From positions 78,646 through 142,645 of the forward strand of contig NZ_JAMXFJ010000016.1 in NCBI RefSeq assembly GCF_025460805.1: DNA of 64,000 nt, read 5' to 3'. A program made the translations under genes and the position numbers. Source of the stretch: Microvirga sesbaniae. Its GTDB lineage: Bacteria; Pseudomonadota; Alphaproteobacteria; Rhizobiales; Beijerinckiaceae. Each line of letters begins with the position of its first letter. Position 1 is the stretch's first letter. Below are positions 8,106 through 16,492 of this stretch, one piece after another. The notes under the pieces were generated by a model that was given only the letters and a program-made list of their open reading frames with translations, was not told where the DNA came from and searched no databases.

Positions 8106-9431
8106 CTATTCCCCGTTCCCCACTGCGTAGACGCCCTCGGCCCCGATGCCCTGCTCGGCCATCATGCGGGCGCGGGCGCGCAGCTTCTCGGTCTCGCTCT
8201 TGAGCTGGCCGCAGGCGGCCAGGATGTCGCGGCCGCGCGGGGTGCGCACCGGCGAGGCATAGCCGGCCCGGTAGACGATCTCGGAAAAGCGCTCGATCCG
8301 CTCCCAGTCCGAGCACTCGTATTTCGAGCCCGGCCAGGGATTGAACGGGATCAGGTTGATCTTGGCCGGGATGCCCTTGAGCAGGCGCACGAGTTCCCGG
8401 GCATCGGCGTCGGAATCGTTGACGCCTTTCAGCATCACGTATTCGAACGTGATGCGGCGGGCGTTCGACAGGCCCGGATAGGCCCGGCAGGCATCGAGCA
8501 GCTGCTTGATGTCGTATTTGCGGTTGATCGGCACCAGCTCGTCGCGCAGCTCGTCGCGCACCGCATGCAGGGAGATCGCCAGCATGGTGTTGGCCTCGGC
8601 GCCGAGCCGCTCCATCTGCGGCACGACCCCGGAGGTCGACACCGTGATGCGGCGGCGGGACAGGGTCAGCCCCTCGCCATCCGACATGACGTCGATGGCG
8701 GCGATCACGTCGCCTATGTTGTAGAGCGGCTCGCCCATGCCCATGAACACGATGTTGGACACGAAGCGTCCGCCGTCGGTCGGCAAAAGTCCCTTCTCTC
8801 GGGCGCCGTCCGGCGGGGTGGCGTCGGGCCAGTCGCCGATGGCATCGCGGGCCACGATGAGCTGCGCCACGATCTCGGCCGAGGTCAGGTTGCGCACCAG
8901 GCGCTGGGTGCCCGTGTGGCAGAACGAGCAGGTGAGCGTGCAGCCGACCTGGCTCGACACGCACAGGGTGCCGCGGTCGACCTCCGGGATGTACACGCAC
9001 TCGATCTCCGCGCCCTTGTCGAGCGGGCCCGTCGAGGGCATGCGGATCAGCCACTTGCGGGTGCCGTCCTTCGAGACCTGCTCGGAGACCACCTGCGGGC
9101 GGGCGAGCGTGTAGGCGGCGGCGAGCTTCGCGCGCAGCTCCTTGCCCACGTTGGTCATCTCGGCGAAGTCCTTCGCTCCGCGGAAATAGATCCAGTGCCA
9201 GAGCTGGGCCACGCGCATCTTCAACTCGCGCTCCGGCACGCCGATGGCGGCCAGGGATTCCTTCAGCTGGTCCCGGGTGAGGCCGACGAGGGAGGCGCCG
9301 CCCGGGGCGGCGCCCGCCACGGCGTTCAGCTCCGCGGTCTTTTCGATGAACCCGGCCGCGCGCGCGGTATCGCTCACGGCCACGGTGGCCGCATTGGGGT
9401 TGCGCTTGGCGATGTCGAGCACCGTCGCCAT
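8106..9431 (-). CDS. rlmN: RlmN, dual-specificity 23S rRNA/tRNA adenine-C2 methyltransferase
   Basis: A 441-residue radical SAM enzyme that methylates A2503 of 23S rRNA and A37 of some tRNAs. The [4Fe-4S]/SAM cysteines are Cys164, Cys168 and Cys171 (GCTLTCSFC). The methyl-carrying/resolving pair is Cys157 (TLCVSS, seven residues before Cys164 as in E. coli) and the Cys in ILAACGQLKSE near the C-terminus. An N-terminal extension of about 45 residues exceeds the E. coli length. ATG at 9431 is preferred to a TTG at 9443. Monocistronic. Confidence 0.95.
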   Translation of the reverse strand: MATVLDIAKRNPNAATVAVSDTARAAGFIEKTAELNAVAGAAPGGASLVGLTRDQLKESLAAIGVPERELKMRVAQLWHWIYFRGAKDFAEMTNVGKELRAKLAAAYTLARPQVVSEQVSKDGTRKWLIRMPSTGPLDKGAEIECVYIPEVDRGTLCVSSQVGCTLTCSFCHTGTQRLVRNLTSAEIVAQLIVARDAIGDWPDATPPDGAREKGLLPTDGGRFVSNIVFMGMGEPLYNIGDVIAAIDVMSDGEGLTLSRRRITVSTSGVVPQMERLGAEANTMLAISLHAVRDELRDELVPINRKYDIKQLLDACRAYPGLSNARRITFEYVMLKGVNDSDADARELVRLLKGIPAKINLIPFNPWPGSKYECSDWERIERFSEIVYRAGYASPVRTPRGRDILAACGQLKSETEKLRARARMMAEQGIGAEGVYAVGNGE

Positions 9432-9572
9432 GGGAAATCTCAAGCCTCGTTGTTGGGAATCGGCGTGCCTATAGCACGATTGCGCCGAAACCGTGAGCCT
9501 TCAAACGCAAAATTCCGGGCGCGAGACCCGGAACATGCTCATTGAGACGCGGATTTTCAACCATGCGCGGGC

Positions 9573-10310
9573 TTACGAAGCGCATTCCTTCCGGGCGTGC
9601 TCCAGGGCCTTGCCGAAGCCGTTCAGGGAATAGCGGTCCGTCAGGCTCGCGCCACGGGCCGACTGCATCTTCACGGTCACGGTCCCGCTGCGGGCCATGG
9701 TGGCGATCGCCTGGCCTTCCTCGGCGGGGTTCTTGAGCCAGGCATTGGCCGCCTTGGTGATCAGCGCGTAGGAGGCGTTGCCGACGGCGGCTTCCGCCGG
9801 GCCGTTCTCCTTGGCCGTGAAGCCGAGCACCAGGGCGACCTCGTTCTTCACGTTCTCCGCCGGGCGGAAGGACACGAAGAGATAGGCCGGGTCGCGGTTC
9901 ACGTTCTTCGGCAGCCGGTCCTTGGGCTGGCTGAGCGCGTAGCAGATCTTGGAGCGGCCGGTCTGGGCCGTGTAGACGCCCCAATCGCCGTATGAGGTCA
10001 GCAGCGAGGCGCCGCCCGGGCCCGTCGCCGCCTGGGCCGGCCTGGCGGCGGCTGCCGCGCCGGCGGCGGCTCCTGCGGCGGCCGCGGTAGGCTTGGCCGC
10101 GTTGGTCTTAGCCGCATTGGCCTTGGCCGCCGGAGCGGGGTTGGGCTTCGTCGCCGGGGCCGGCTTGGCCGGAGTTCCGCGGGTCGATTGCGGCGTCGAA
10201 CGTCCGGATTGAGCCAGGGCTGCCGGCCCGGTTCCGATGACGACGAAGGCGGAAAGGATGCCCGCGGCGATGCCGCGCTGGAGAGATGCAGGTATCATGG
10301 GGCGGACCAT
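9573..10310 (-). CDS. Invasion-associated locus B (IalB)-like secreted protein
   Basis: A 245-residue exported protein. A signal peptide ends near ALAQSG (about residue 34). A low-complexity linker rich in Ala, Pro and Lys (about 35-95, with NAAKTNAAK-type repeats) leads to an IalB-type domain starting at SLLTSYGDWGVYTAQTGRSK, with DLIP-like late features replaced by ALITKAANAWLKN. IalB was named in Bartonella, but relatives are widespread in free-living Hyphomicrobiales and need not concern virulence. A single Cys (ICYAL) is kept, and a second lies at the extreme C-terminus. Confidence 0.82.
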   Translation of the reverse strand: MVRPMIPASLQRGIAAGILSAFVVIGTGPAALAQSGRSTPQSTRGTPAKPAPATKPNPAPAAKANAAKTNAAKPTAAAAGAAAGAAAAARPAQAATGPGGASLLTSYGDWGVYTAQTGRSKICYALSQPKDRLPKNVNRDPAYLFVSFRPAENVKNEVALVLGFTAKENGPAEAAVGNASYALITKAANAWLKNPAEEGQAIATMARSGTVTVKMQSARGASLTDRYSLNGFGKALEHARKECAS

Positions 10311-10424
10311 ACAGGCGGATGGTTAAGAACTCTTCACCATCTCCGTTAAGGCCGCGCCCCGGTCTTGGCGATGCGTCGAAACGTGGCGGTTTCTGTCCTC
10401 GACCAGTGTCTGGCGCACGCCAGG

Positions 10425-10456
10425 ACAAGAAAGAAGGGCCGCCTTTCGGGCGGCCC
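10425..10456 (-). terminator. Rho-independent terminator of the DUF1232 gene
   Basis: An 8-bp GC stem (gggccgcc 10436-10443 with ggcggccc 10449-10456, loop tttcg) is followed on the minus strand by TTCTTTCTTG. It lies about 145 bp beyond the stop of the minus-strand gene at 10602. Confidence 0.7.
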
Positions 10457-10504
10457 AAGGTGGTTCTGCAAAGCTTGTTCGTCTTTAAAAGCCGGAGGAA
10501 GGAA

Positions 10505-10579
10505 ATGACTTTGTTGCGAACGACTCATCTTTACGTTACCTATAATAACATTGCAATAAGTCAATATTCTTTGTTATGA
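10505..10579 (+). CDS. Possible 24-residue small ORF in an AT-rich patch
   Basis: An ATG with a strong ribosome site (GGAGG, 6 bp spacing) opens a 24-codon frame rich in Thr, Tyr, Ile and Leu. It coincides with an AT-rich patch (about 10480-10600) unlike the rest of the window. The whole 290-bp stretch between the IalB-like gene and the DUF1232 gene holds only this and the minus-strand terminator. No homologue is known to me; the frame may be chance. Confidence 0.22.
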   Translation: MTLLRTTHLYVTYNNIAISQYSLL

Positions 10580-10601
10580 ATATGCTCCTAAGGCCAAGCT
10601 T

Positions 10602-10988
10602 TCAGGCGTGCTCGATCGCATCTCCGAGAGCCTTCCGGGCCCTCTCCTTGTGTTCTTCCGTTATGGAACCGGCAACCTGCGTAATCGCGGCCGCCAGGAC
10701 CGCTGCGTCATCGGCAAAGCCGAACACGGGCAGAAGGTCTGTGATGGCATCGGCCGGAAAGACGAAATACGCGATGGCCCCGAGAAGGATGATCTTCACG
10801 CGGCTCGGAGTCGACGGATCGGTCGCGCAGAAGAAAGCCGCCACGAGATCCTCGGCGAAGGGAATTCTGCCTGCAACCCGCTTCAGCTTGACCCAGAAGC
10901 GGCGCTTGAGGCTTTCCTCGTCCTGGGTCTCCTTGCGGATGGCCTCCATCTCGGCCTTGGAGAAAGGCTTCATGAAGGGTTCACTCAT
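10602..10988 (-). CDS. DUF1232 (YkvA-like) small membrane protein
   Basis: A 128-residue protein. The core RVKIILLGAIAYFVFPADAITDLLPVFGFADDAAVLAAA is the DUF1232 hallmark: a hydrophobic helix followed by a PxDxIPDxxP-like segment and a DD pair. The N-terminal third is charged and helical. Function unknown. It faces a divergent SDR gene across an 80-bp spacer. Confidence 0.85.
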   Translation of the reverse strand: MSEPFMKPFSKAEMEAIRKETQDEESLKRRFWVKLKRVAGRIPFAEDLVAAFFCATDPSTPSRVKIILLGAIAYFVFPADAITDLLPVFGFADDAAVLAAAITQVAGSITEEHKERARKALGDAIEHA

Positions 10989-11068
10989 TCAACAGGCTCC
11001 TTCCATGGGATGCGTTTCCGCTGCGTCAGGGATAGCTTAAGACATCGCCGGGCGAAGGGAGAAAAGCG

Positions 11069-11854
11069 ATGAAGCTCGACAAATTGATGGCAGCCGTCGT
11101 GACCGGAGGGGCGTCCGGCCTCGGCGAGGCTACGGCCCGGATGCTGGCCTCCGGCGGTGCGAAGGTCGCGATCCTGGACATGAACGCCGAACGCGGCGAG
11201 GCGGTTGCCCGGGAGATCGGCGCCGTCTTCTGTCAGGCCGACGTGACCGACGAGGCGTCGATCGATTCGGCGCTTGCCGCCGCCCGAGCGGCCAACGGCA
11301 TCGAGCGCATCCTGGTCAACTGCGCGGGCATCGCGCCCGGCAAGCGCACGGTGGCGAAGAAGCGCGAGACTGGAGAACTGATCCCCCACGACGTGGCGAG
11401 CTTCCGCCGGGCGGTCGAAATCAACCTGATCGGCACCTACGCGATGATCGCCAAATGCGCCACCGCCATGGCCGGGCTCGATCCGGTCACGCCCGACGGC
11501 GGGCGCGGAGTCATCGTCAACACCTCGTCGGTGGCCGCCCAGGACGGACAGATCGGGCAGGCCGCCTACGCGGCCTCCAAGGGCGGCGTGCTGGGGCTGA
11601 CGCTGCCCGTCGCCCGTGACCTGTCGGGCTTCGGCATCCGGGTGATGACGATCATGCCGGGCCTGTTCCACACGCCGCTCTTCGAGGGCATCGCGGAGGA
11701 TTACCGCAAGGCGCTCGAGGCCAACGTGCCGTTCCCCTCGCGCCTCGGCCGGCCCGAGGAATACGCCGCGCTCGTGAAGGCCATCATCGAGAACGACATG
11801 CTCAACGGCGAGGGCATCCGCCTCGACGGCGCGTTGCGGATGCAGCCGAAATAG
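11069..11854 (+). CDS. SDR, 3-hydroxyacyl-CoA dehydrogenase type-2-like
   Basis: A 261-residue SDR. TGGASGLG occupies 12-19, NCAG 84-87, catalytic Ser153/154, Tyr167 and Lys171. The segment from SSVAAQDGQIGQAAY to the late GLFHTPLFEG is typical of the HSD10 / type-2 3-hydroxyacyl-CoA dehydrogenase group, which oxidises short- and branched-chain 3-hydroxyacyl-CoA with NAD. Monocistronic and followed by repeat A. Assignment to subgroup is by recalled motif pattern. Confidence 0.85.
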   Translation: MKLDKLMAAVVTGGASGLGEATARMLASGGAKVAILDMNAERGEAVAREIGAVFCQADVTDEASIDSALAAARAANGIERILVNCAGIAPGKRTVAKKRETGELIPHDVASFRRAVEINLIGTYAMIAKCATAMAGLDPVTPDGGRGVIVNTSSVAAQDGQIGQAAYAASKGGVLGLTLPVARDLSGFGIRVMTIMPGLFHTPLFEGIAEDYRKALEANVPFPSRLGRPEEYAALVKAIIENDMLNGEGIRLDGALRMQPK

Positions 11855-11884
11855 GAGAGGCCGAGCGGGCGGTCGCCCCTGTTC

Positions 11885-11973
11885 GTCATCACCGGGCTTG
11901 TCCCGGTGATCCCGATGCTGCGGAGGGCCGCACCTTTCCGATGGCATGGCCGGCACAAGGCCGGCCATGCCGT
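11885..11973. repeat. Family A double-hairpin repeat, copy 4
   Basis: Left arm gtcatcaccgggcttgtcc/cggtgat and right arm gcatggccggcaca/aggccggccatgc. It separates the convergent SDR and GFA genes. Confidence 0.85.
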
Positions 11974-12015
11974 CGAGGGTTACTCATGCGGGCCGGGTGA
12001 ACCCTGTCCTGCCGC

Positions 12016-12420
12016 TCAGGCCGCGCCGCCCCGGTTCTCGGGAAAGCTTTCCAGATCCGGAATGCGCAGCCAGTGCTCCCGGCGCCGGGCCCAGGCCTCG
12101 TAGGTGGGGGTGAAGAGATTGGGCTCGTCGAAGGCCCCGAGCTTGATCTCGATCTCGGAGTCGGAATCCCGGTCGAAGACCTGCGAGCCGCACACAACGC
12201 AGAAGCAGCGCTCGCTCTCGGGCGTCGCCGACCAGCCCCGGAACGCGCCCGAGACCGTCACCTCGTCGACGGGGTAGATCACGTAGGCATTGAACGGCGC
12301 GCCGCTGATCTTGCGGCAGGTCATGCAATGGCAGAGCCCGACGCGCTTCGGCTCGCCCCGGGCCTGGAAGGTCAGCTGCCCGCAGGCGCAGCCGCCCGTC
12401 CGGATGCGTGTCTCCGTCAT
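12016..12420 (-). CDS. GFA-family zinc protein (CENP-V/Gfa-like)
   Basis: A 134-residue protein with the GFA zinc ligands: Cys11 and Cys13 (CACGQL), Cys30, Cys32, Cys35 (CHCMTC) and Cys72, Cys74, Cys77 (CFCVVCGS). The founding member, glutathione-dependent formaldehyde-activating enzyme, has been questioned biochemically and most relatives have no known substrate. The start lies 3 bp after the stop of the pterin dehydratase gene, so the two are co-transcribed. Confidence 0.85.
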   Translation of the reverse strand: MTETRIRTGGCACGQLTFQARGEPKRVGLCHCMTCRKISGAPFNAYVIYPVDEVTVSGAFRGWSATPESERCFCVVCGSQVFDRDSDSEIEIKLGAFDEPNLFTPTYEAWARRREHWLRIPDLESFPENRGGAA

Positions 12421-12423
12421 GGC

Positions 12424-12726
12424 CTATCCCTTCGCCAGTCCGGCGGCCATCCGGTCCATGCGCTGCGCCAGCTCGACGTCGCGGCGCGTGAGGCCCTTGG
12501 CGTCATGGGTGGCGAGGGTGACCTCGACCCGGTTGTAGGTGTTCGACCATTCCGGATGGTGGTTCATGGCCTCGGCGATGAGCGCCACGCGGGTCATCCA
12601 GGCGAATGCGGCATTGAAATCGTCGAAGACGAAGCGCTTGTGGAGGGCGTCGCGCCCTTCGACGAGCGCCCAGCCGTCGAGGGCCGGCAGGAGTTCGGAA
12701 CGTTCGGCGTCGGTCAGGCGGGGCAT
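12424..12726 (-). CDS. phhB: Pterin-4a-carbinolamine dehydratase
   Basis: A 100-residue PCD/DCoH protein. The active-site pattern is present: HHPEW, YNRVEVTL, THDAKGLTRRD. It dehydrates 4a-hydroxytetrahydropterin formed by aromatic amino acid hydroxylases. No phenylalanine hydroxylase is seen in the window, so it may serve a distant partner. It is directly upstream of the GFA gene (3 bp) on the minus strand. Confidence 0.9.
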   Translation of the reverse strand: MPRLTDAERSELLPALDGWALVEGRDALHKRFVFDDFNAAFAWMTRVALIAEAMNHHPEWSNTYNRVEVTLATHDAKGLTRRDVELAQRMDRMAAGLAKG

Positions 12727-12792
12727 GGGCGCACGTCAGGGGCAGGAGGGGACTGCCCTAGTGATGACGCGCCCGAGCGATGTTTCAAGGCC

Positions 12793-13809
12793 TCATGCGA
12801 TCCCGAGCAGCCGGATCAGGCCCAGGCTGATCGCGATCAGCACCAGGAGCGAGAGCGTCACGGCGAGCGTCACCCGGGCGCCGACCCGGCTCAGAATCCG
12901 GAGATCCACCCCGAGGCCCAGGGCCGCCATGGCGATGACGGTGAGCAGCGTCGCGATCGGCACGACCGCCCGCAGGACCACGTCAGGAATGACTCCGAGG
13001 GACCGCAGCAGGGCGAGACCCAGGAACCCGACGATGAACCACGGCACGAGCCGGCTCCAGGCGAGACTCGGCTTCGCGTCCGCCGTGCTCCGGCCCGCGA
13101 CCAGGGACAGGCCGATCACCACCGGGCCGAGCATCAGCACGCGCACAAGCTTCACCAGGGTGCCGAGCTGCGTGCTGACGAGGCTCACCGGCACGGTGGC
13201 GGCCAGCACCTGCGGCACCGCATAGACGGTCAATCCCGCGAGCACCCCGTATTGCGTCATCGACAGGCCGAGAAGCGGCACCAGCAGGGGCAGGCTGAGC
13301 ACGACGATCACCCCGAGAATGGCCGTGAACGCGATCGCCGAGGCGACGTCCTCGGGCTTCGCCCCGATGACGGGCGCGACCGCCGCGATGGCCGAGTTGC
13401 CGCAGATCGAGTTGCCGCAGGCCACCAGCATGGCCATGCGCTTCGGCAGCCCGAGCCACCGCCCGAGCCCGTAGCTCGCCCCGATGGCGAGCGCCACCAC
13501 GACGGCGATGCCCAGGATGAGGCCGGGGCCCGCGTCGAGAACCGCCTGGAAGCTGATCGACGCACCCAGGAGCATCACGGCGATCTCGAGCAGGGTCCTG
13601 GCGGAAAAGCCGATTCCCGGGGTCCAGCGCCGGTCCGGCGTCCAGAGGGTCCGCACCAGGGTGCCGAGCAGGATGGCGATCACGAGGGCCTCGAGCCAGG
13701 GCCGTCCGGTCCAGTGCTCCTCCGCCCATTGCAGCCCCATGGCGGCCAGCGCGATCGCCGCGCACAAGGCGGTGCCGGGCGCTGCTTGCGCGATGCGGGT
13801 GCGGATCAT
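12793..13809 (-). CDS. YeiH/UPF0324-family membrane transporter
   Basis: A 338-residue integral membrane protein with about ten helices. Features of the YeiH family are visible: LLEIAVMLLGASISFQ, the re-entrant-looking GNSICGNSAIAAVAPVIGA and VSLVSTQLGTLVKLVRVLML. The family is often labelled a putative sulfate or sulfonate exporter, with little direct evidence. It lies 66 bp upstream of the pterin dehydratase gene on the same strand and could lead that operon. Confidence 0.85.
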   Translation of the reverse strand: MIRTRIAQAAPGTALCAAIALAAMGLQWAEEHWTGRPWLEALVIAILLGTLVRTLWTPDRRWTPGIGFSARTLLEIAVMLLGASISFQAVLDAGPGLILGIAVVVALAIGASYGLGRWLGLPKRMAMLVACGNSICGNSAIAAVAPVIGAKPEDVASAIAFTAILGVIVVLSLPLLVPLLGLSMTQYGVLAGLTVYAVPQVLAATVPVSLVSTQLGTLVKLVRVLMLGPVVIGLSLVAGRSTADAKPSLAWSRLVPWFIVGFLGLALLRSLGVIPDVVLRAVVPIATLLTVIAMAALGLGVDLRILSRVGARVTLAVTLSLLVLIAISLGLIRLLGIA

Positions 13810-13899
13810 GGGGTTGCGTCAGTCCTGGGTCTTCGGCTCAGGGGCTAGTCCCATGGCGCCGCGGATGCAAGCGCAAACGGCAGCCGACATCGCCTCCAG

Positions 13900-13989
13900 G
13901 TCATCACCGGGCGTGTCCCGGTGATCCCGATGACGTGAGGCGCAGCGCCCTTAGCCCATCGCGATGGCCGCCACAAGGCCGGCCATGAC
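13900..13989. repeat. Family A double-hairpin repeat, copy 5
   Basis: Left arm gtcatcaccgggcgtgtcc/cggtgat; right arm cgatggccgccaca/aggccggccatgac with one mismatch. Confidence 0.8.
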
Positions 13990-14031
13990 GGAAGAGGGGC
14001 ATCTCCGGCGCCCGGAACGACGAGATCGTCC

Positions 14032-14622
14032 TCAGGCGGCGAACCCATCCTCGATGGCGCGCCAATCCTGCGTCAGCGCGACCAAGTCCCGGTCGATGAC
14101 GATGAAGCAGCCGCCGCCGGGATGGGACGGGCGGCTTTCCCGTCCGATCGCGACCCCCTGCAGATGGGCCGTGAGCAGGCATCCGACCCCTCCGTGAGAC
14201 ACCACCACGATGTCGCCCGCGGTCTCGTCCTCGTGCAGGATCCGGCGGATGGCGTTCACGATCCGCGTCTGCGCGTCGATGGCGCGTTCCCAGCCGCGGA
14301 TGCTCTCGTGCGGACGGCCGAAGAACTCGCGCACCACCTCCCAGAATTCCGGCGGCGCGATGAAGCCCGTGGACGAGCGGTCGTTCTCGCCCAGATCCTC
14401 GTCGGTGTCATAGGACAGGCCGAGGCTCTCCGCCACGATGGCGGCGCCGTCCATGGCCTTTCGTTCGGTGCTGGCATAGACGGCGGACACGTCCCTGTCC
14501 GCGAGCATCGCGGCGAAGCGCTCCATGCGGGCGCGCCCGGTGGCATTCAGGGGCCATTGGGGAACGGGCTGGTCGGGGTCGATGACCACTTCGGGATGGG
14601 TGATGAAGATGAGCGAGGCCAT
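14032..14622 (-). CDS. Histidine-phosphatase-fold protein with altered RHG motif
   Basis: A 196-residue member of the phosphoglycerate-mutase-like superfamily. The late catalytic segment IVVVSHGGVGCLL is intact and the STERKAMDGAAIV segment is present. The first motif, normally RHGE, reads THPE (residues 8-11): His is kept but the phosphate-binding Arg is replaced by Thr. Either activity is altered or another residue compensates. It lies 36 bp downstream of the ThpR-like gene on the same strand, so probably co-transcribed. Confidence 0.78.
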   Translation of the reverse strand: MASLIFITHPEVVIDPDQPVPQWPLNATGRARMERFAAMLADRDVSAVYASTERKAMDGAAIVAESLGLSYDTDEDLGENDRSSTGFIAPPEFWEVVREFFGRPHESIRGWERAIDAQTRIVNAIRRILHEDETAGDIVVVSHGGVGCLLTAHLQGVAIGRESRPSHPGGGCFIVIDRDLVALTQDWRAIEDGFAA

Positions 14623-14658
14623 CGGGCTGCTCTACCGGCCTCGCATCCGCCCGTCGAG

Positions 14659-15195
14659 CTAGCCCAAGGGATAGGCCGCCTCGACGATGTAGGGCCCGCC
14701 GCCGACCGAGTTCCGCGAGGAGTACAGGACGAAGCGGTCGGCCGTGAAGGTCAGCTTGGGGAAGTGGCCCCGGGTCGCGATGTAATCCGCTACGTCGATG
14801 GGCGAGACGTTGCGCAGGCGCGCCAGGGTCACGTGCGGGGTGAACTTGCGGGTCTCCGGGGGCAGGCCGACTTGGCGCAGGAGGCGCTCCTGCTCGGCCT
14901 GCAGCTCGTTCAGCTCGCCGTTGCCGGACGTACGGGCGAAGACCGCCCGGGGCTTGCCGCCCCCGAAGGTGTCGAGCCCGTCGATGACGATGGTCAGCGG
15001 CGCCCGCTGGCGCCGCTCCCCGAGGATCGACGTGACGTCGTCCGCCATGCGCTCGTCGATGTCGCCGATGAAGCGCAGGGTGAGGTGATAGTTCTCGGGA
15101 TCGACCCAGCGGGCGCCCGGAAGGCCGCCGCGGAAGCCTGCCAGGGCAAGGCCGATCTCGGCCGGGATCTCGATGCCGGTGAAGAGACGGGGCAT
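14659..15195 (-). CDS. thpR: RNA 2',3'-cyclic phosphodiesterase (2H family)
   Basis: A 178-residue 2H phosphoesterase. Both HxTx motifs are present: His37-Leu-Thr39 (NYHLTLRFIG) and His121-Val-Thr123 (FTPHVTLARL), about 84 residues apart as expected. ThpR (formerly 2'-5' RNA ligase LigT) hydrolyses RNA 2',3'-cyclic phosphates to 2'-phosphomonoesters. It leads a two-gene unit with the histidine-phosphatase-fold gene. Confidence 0.9.
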   Translation of the reverse strand: MPRLFTGIEIPAEIGLALAGFRGGLPGARWVDPENYHLTLRFIGDIDERMADDVTSILGERRQRAPLTIVIDGLDTFGGGKPRAVFARTSGNGELNELQAEQERLLRQVGLPPETRKFTPHVTLARLRNVSPIDVADYIATRGHFPKLTFTADRFVLYSSRNSVGGGPYIVEAAYPLG

Positions 15196-15267
15196 GCGGC
15201 ACCTCCCGGGTTGATGGTGTTCAGACGATCGGTGGGAGGCGTTTGTTCCGCATGGGAACCGCCCCCT

Positions 15268-15370
15268 GTCATCACCGGGCTTGTCCCGGTGACCCGGATC
15301 GATTGAAGCGCCGAGCCTTATCGTATCGGGATGGCCGGCGAGAGGTGGGTGATGACTGCCCGGCCATGAC
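15268..15370. repeat. Family A repeat, copy 6, with inserted segment
   Basis: The left arm is normal (gtcatcaccgggcttgtcc/cggtgac). The right hairpin is interrupted by about 15 bp (gagaggtgggtgatgac) before gcccggccatgac, making this copy longer than the others. Confidence 0.75.
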
Positions 15371-15384
15371 GCGGCCGCTCGATC

Positions 15385-16428
15385 TCACGGGCACGGATTG
15401 CAGTGCTCGACATGGATCGCGTCGATGCGCTCCTCGAGCTCCGGCGTGATCGTCACGTCGATGGACGCGATGTCCGTCTTGAGCTGCTCCATCGAGGTCG
15501 CCCCGATGATGGTCGAGCCGACGAAGGGGCGGGAATTGACGAAGGCCAGCGCCATCTGGGCCGGATCCAGGCCGAATTCCCTGGCGAGAGCGATATATTT
15601 GCGGATCGCCGCCTCGGCGGTGGGATTCTCGTAGCGCTGGCCGCGGTTGAACAGGGTGGTCCGCGCTCCCGCCGGGCGGGCGCCGTCGAGATACTTGCCC
15701 GTCAGGTATCCCTGGGCCAGCGGCGAATAGGCGAGGAGGCTGACATTCTCGCGCATCGACACCTCCGCCAGGGCTACCTCGTAGGTGCGGTTGAGGAGGC
15801 TGTAGGCGTTCTGCACCGACTGCACCCGGGCCTGGCCCTTGGCGTCCGCATGCTTGAGGAACGTCATGGTGCCCCAGGCGCTCTCGTTGGAGAGGCCGAA
15901 ATGGCGGATCTTCCCGGCCTTCACCAGGTCGGTCATGATCTCGACCGTCTCGTCGATCGGGTGCGAGGGACCGTCCTGGTGGCGGAAGATCGTCGGGTTC
16001 GAGCCCCAGGCCATGGGCCGGTCGGGCCAGTGGATCTGGTAGAGGTCGATGTAATCGGTCCCGAGCCGCTTCAGGCTCTTGTTGACCGCCTCCTCGACCT
16101 GGGCGCGCGAGAGCTCGCCCTTCGAGCCGTCGTCGCGGAACCAGGTGTTGTCGGAACGGCCGATCACCTTGGTGGCGAGGATCACCTTGTCGCGCGAGCC
16201 CCGCGCCTTGAACCAGGAGCCGATGATCCGCTCGGTCGAGCCCTGCGTCTCGGGCCGGGGCGGGATCGAGTAGAGCTCGGCCGTGTCGAAGAAGTTGATG
16301 CCCTGGTCGAGGGCAAAATCCATCTGCGCGTGGCCGTCGGCCTCCGTGTTCTGCTGGCCCCAGGTCATGGTGCCGAGGCAGATGAGGCTGACATTGAGAT
16401 CCGTGCGGCCGAGGCGGCGGTATTCCAT
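15385..16428 (-). CDS. Aldo/keto reductase (Tas-like)
   Basis: A 347-residue aldo/keto reductase. The tetrad is Asp48, Tyr53, Lys87 and His133 (LYQIHWPDR). Length, the extended loop before ERIIGSWFK and the DRPMAWGSNPTIF stretch resemble E. coli Tas and the Kv-beta-like group. NADPH-dependent reduction of carbonyls is expected; the substrate is unknown. ATG at 16428 has GGAG 8 bp upstream, so it is preferred over the in-frame start at 16452. It lies 65 bp beyond the esterase gene on the same strand. Confidence 0.9.
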   Translation of the reverse strand: MEYRRLGRTDLNVSLICLGTMTWGQQNTEADGHAQMDFALDQGINFFDTAELYSIPPRPETQGSTERIIGSWFKARGSRDKVILATKVIGRSDNTWFRDDGSKGELSRAQVEEAVNKSLKRLGTDYIDLYQIHWPDRPMAWGSNPTIFRHQDGPSHPIDETVEIMTDLVKAGKIRHFGLSNESAWGTMTFLKHADAKGQARVQSVQNAYSLLNRTYEVALAEVSMRENVSLLAYSPLAQGYLTGKYLDGARPAGARTTLFNRGQRYENPTAEAAIRKYIALAREFGLDPAQMALAFVNSRPFVGSTIIGATSMEQLKTDIASIDVTITPELEERIDAIHVEHCNPCP

Positions 16429-16492
16429 GGGGCAAGCTCCTCGCGGGGACATGATCCCCCGCGTTCAGGCGAGAATGAGGCGCCGACGGGGA

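Noticed and set aside
9573..10310. IalB-like protein as a sign of pathogenicity
   Set aside because: IalB-domain proteins are common in free-living Hyphomicrobiales; no other virulence feature is present.
12073..13848. A 591-codon plus-strand ORF opposite GFA, phhB and yeiH
   Set aside because: Antisense shadow spanning three recognisable minus-strand genes.
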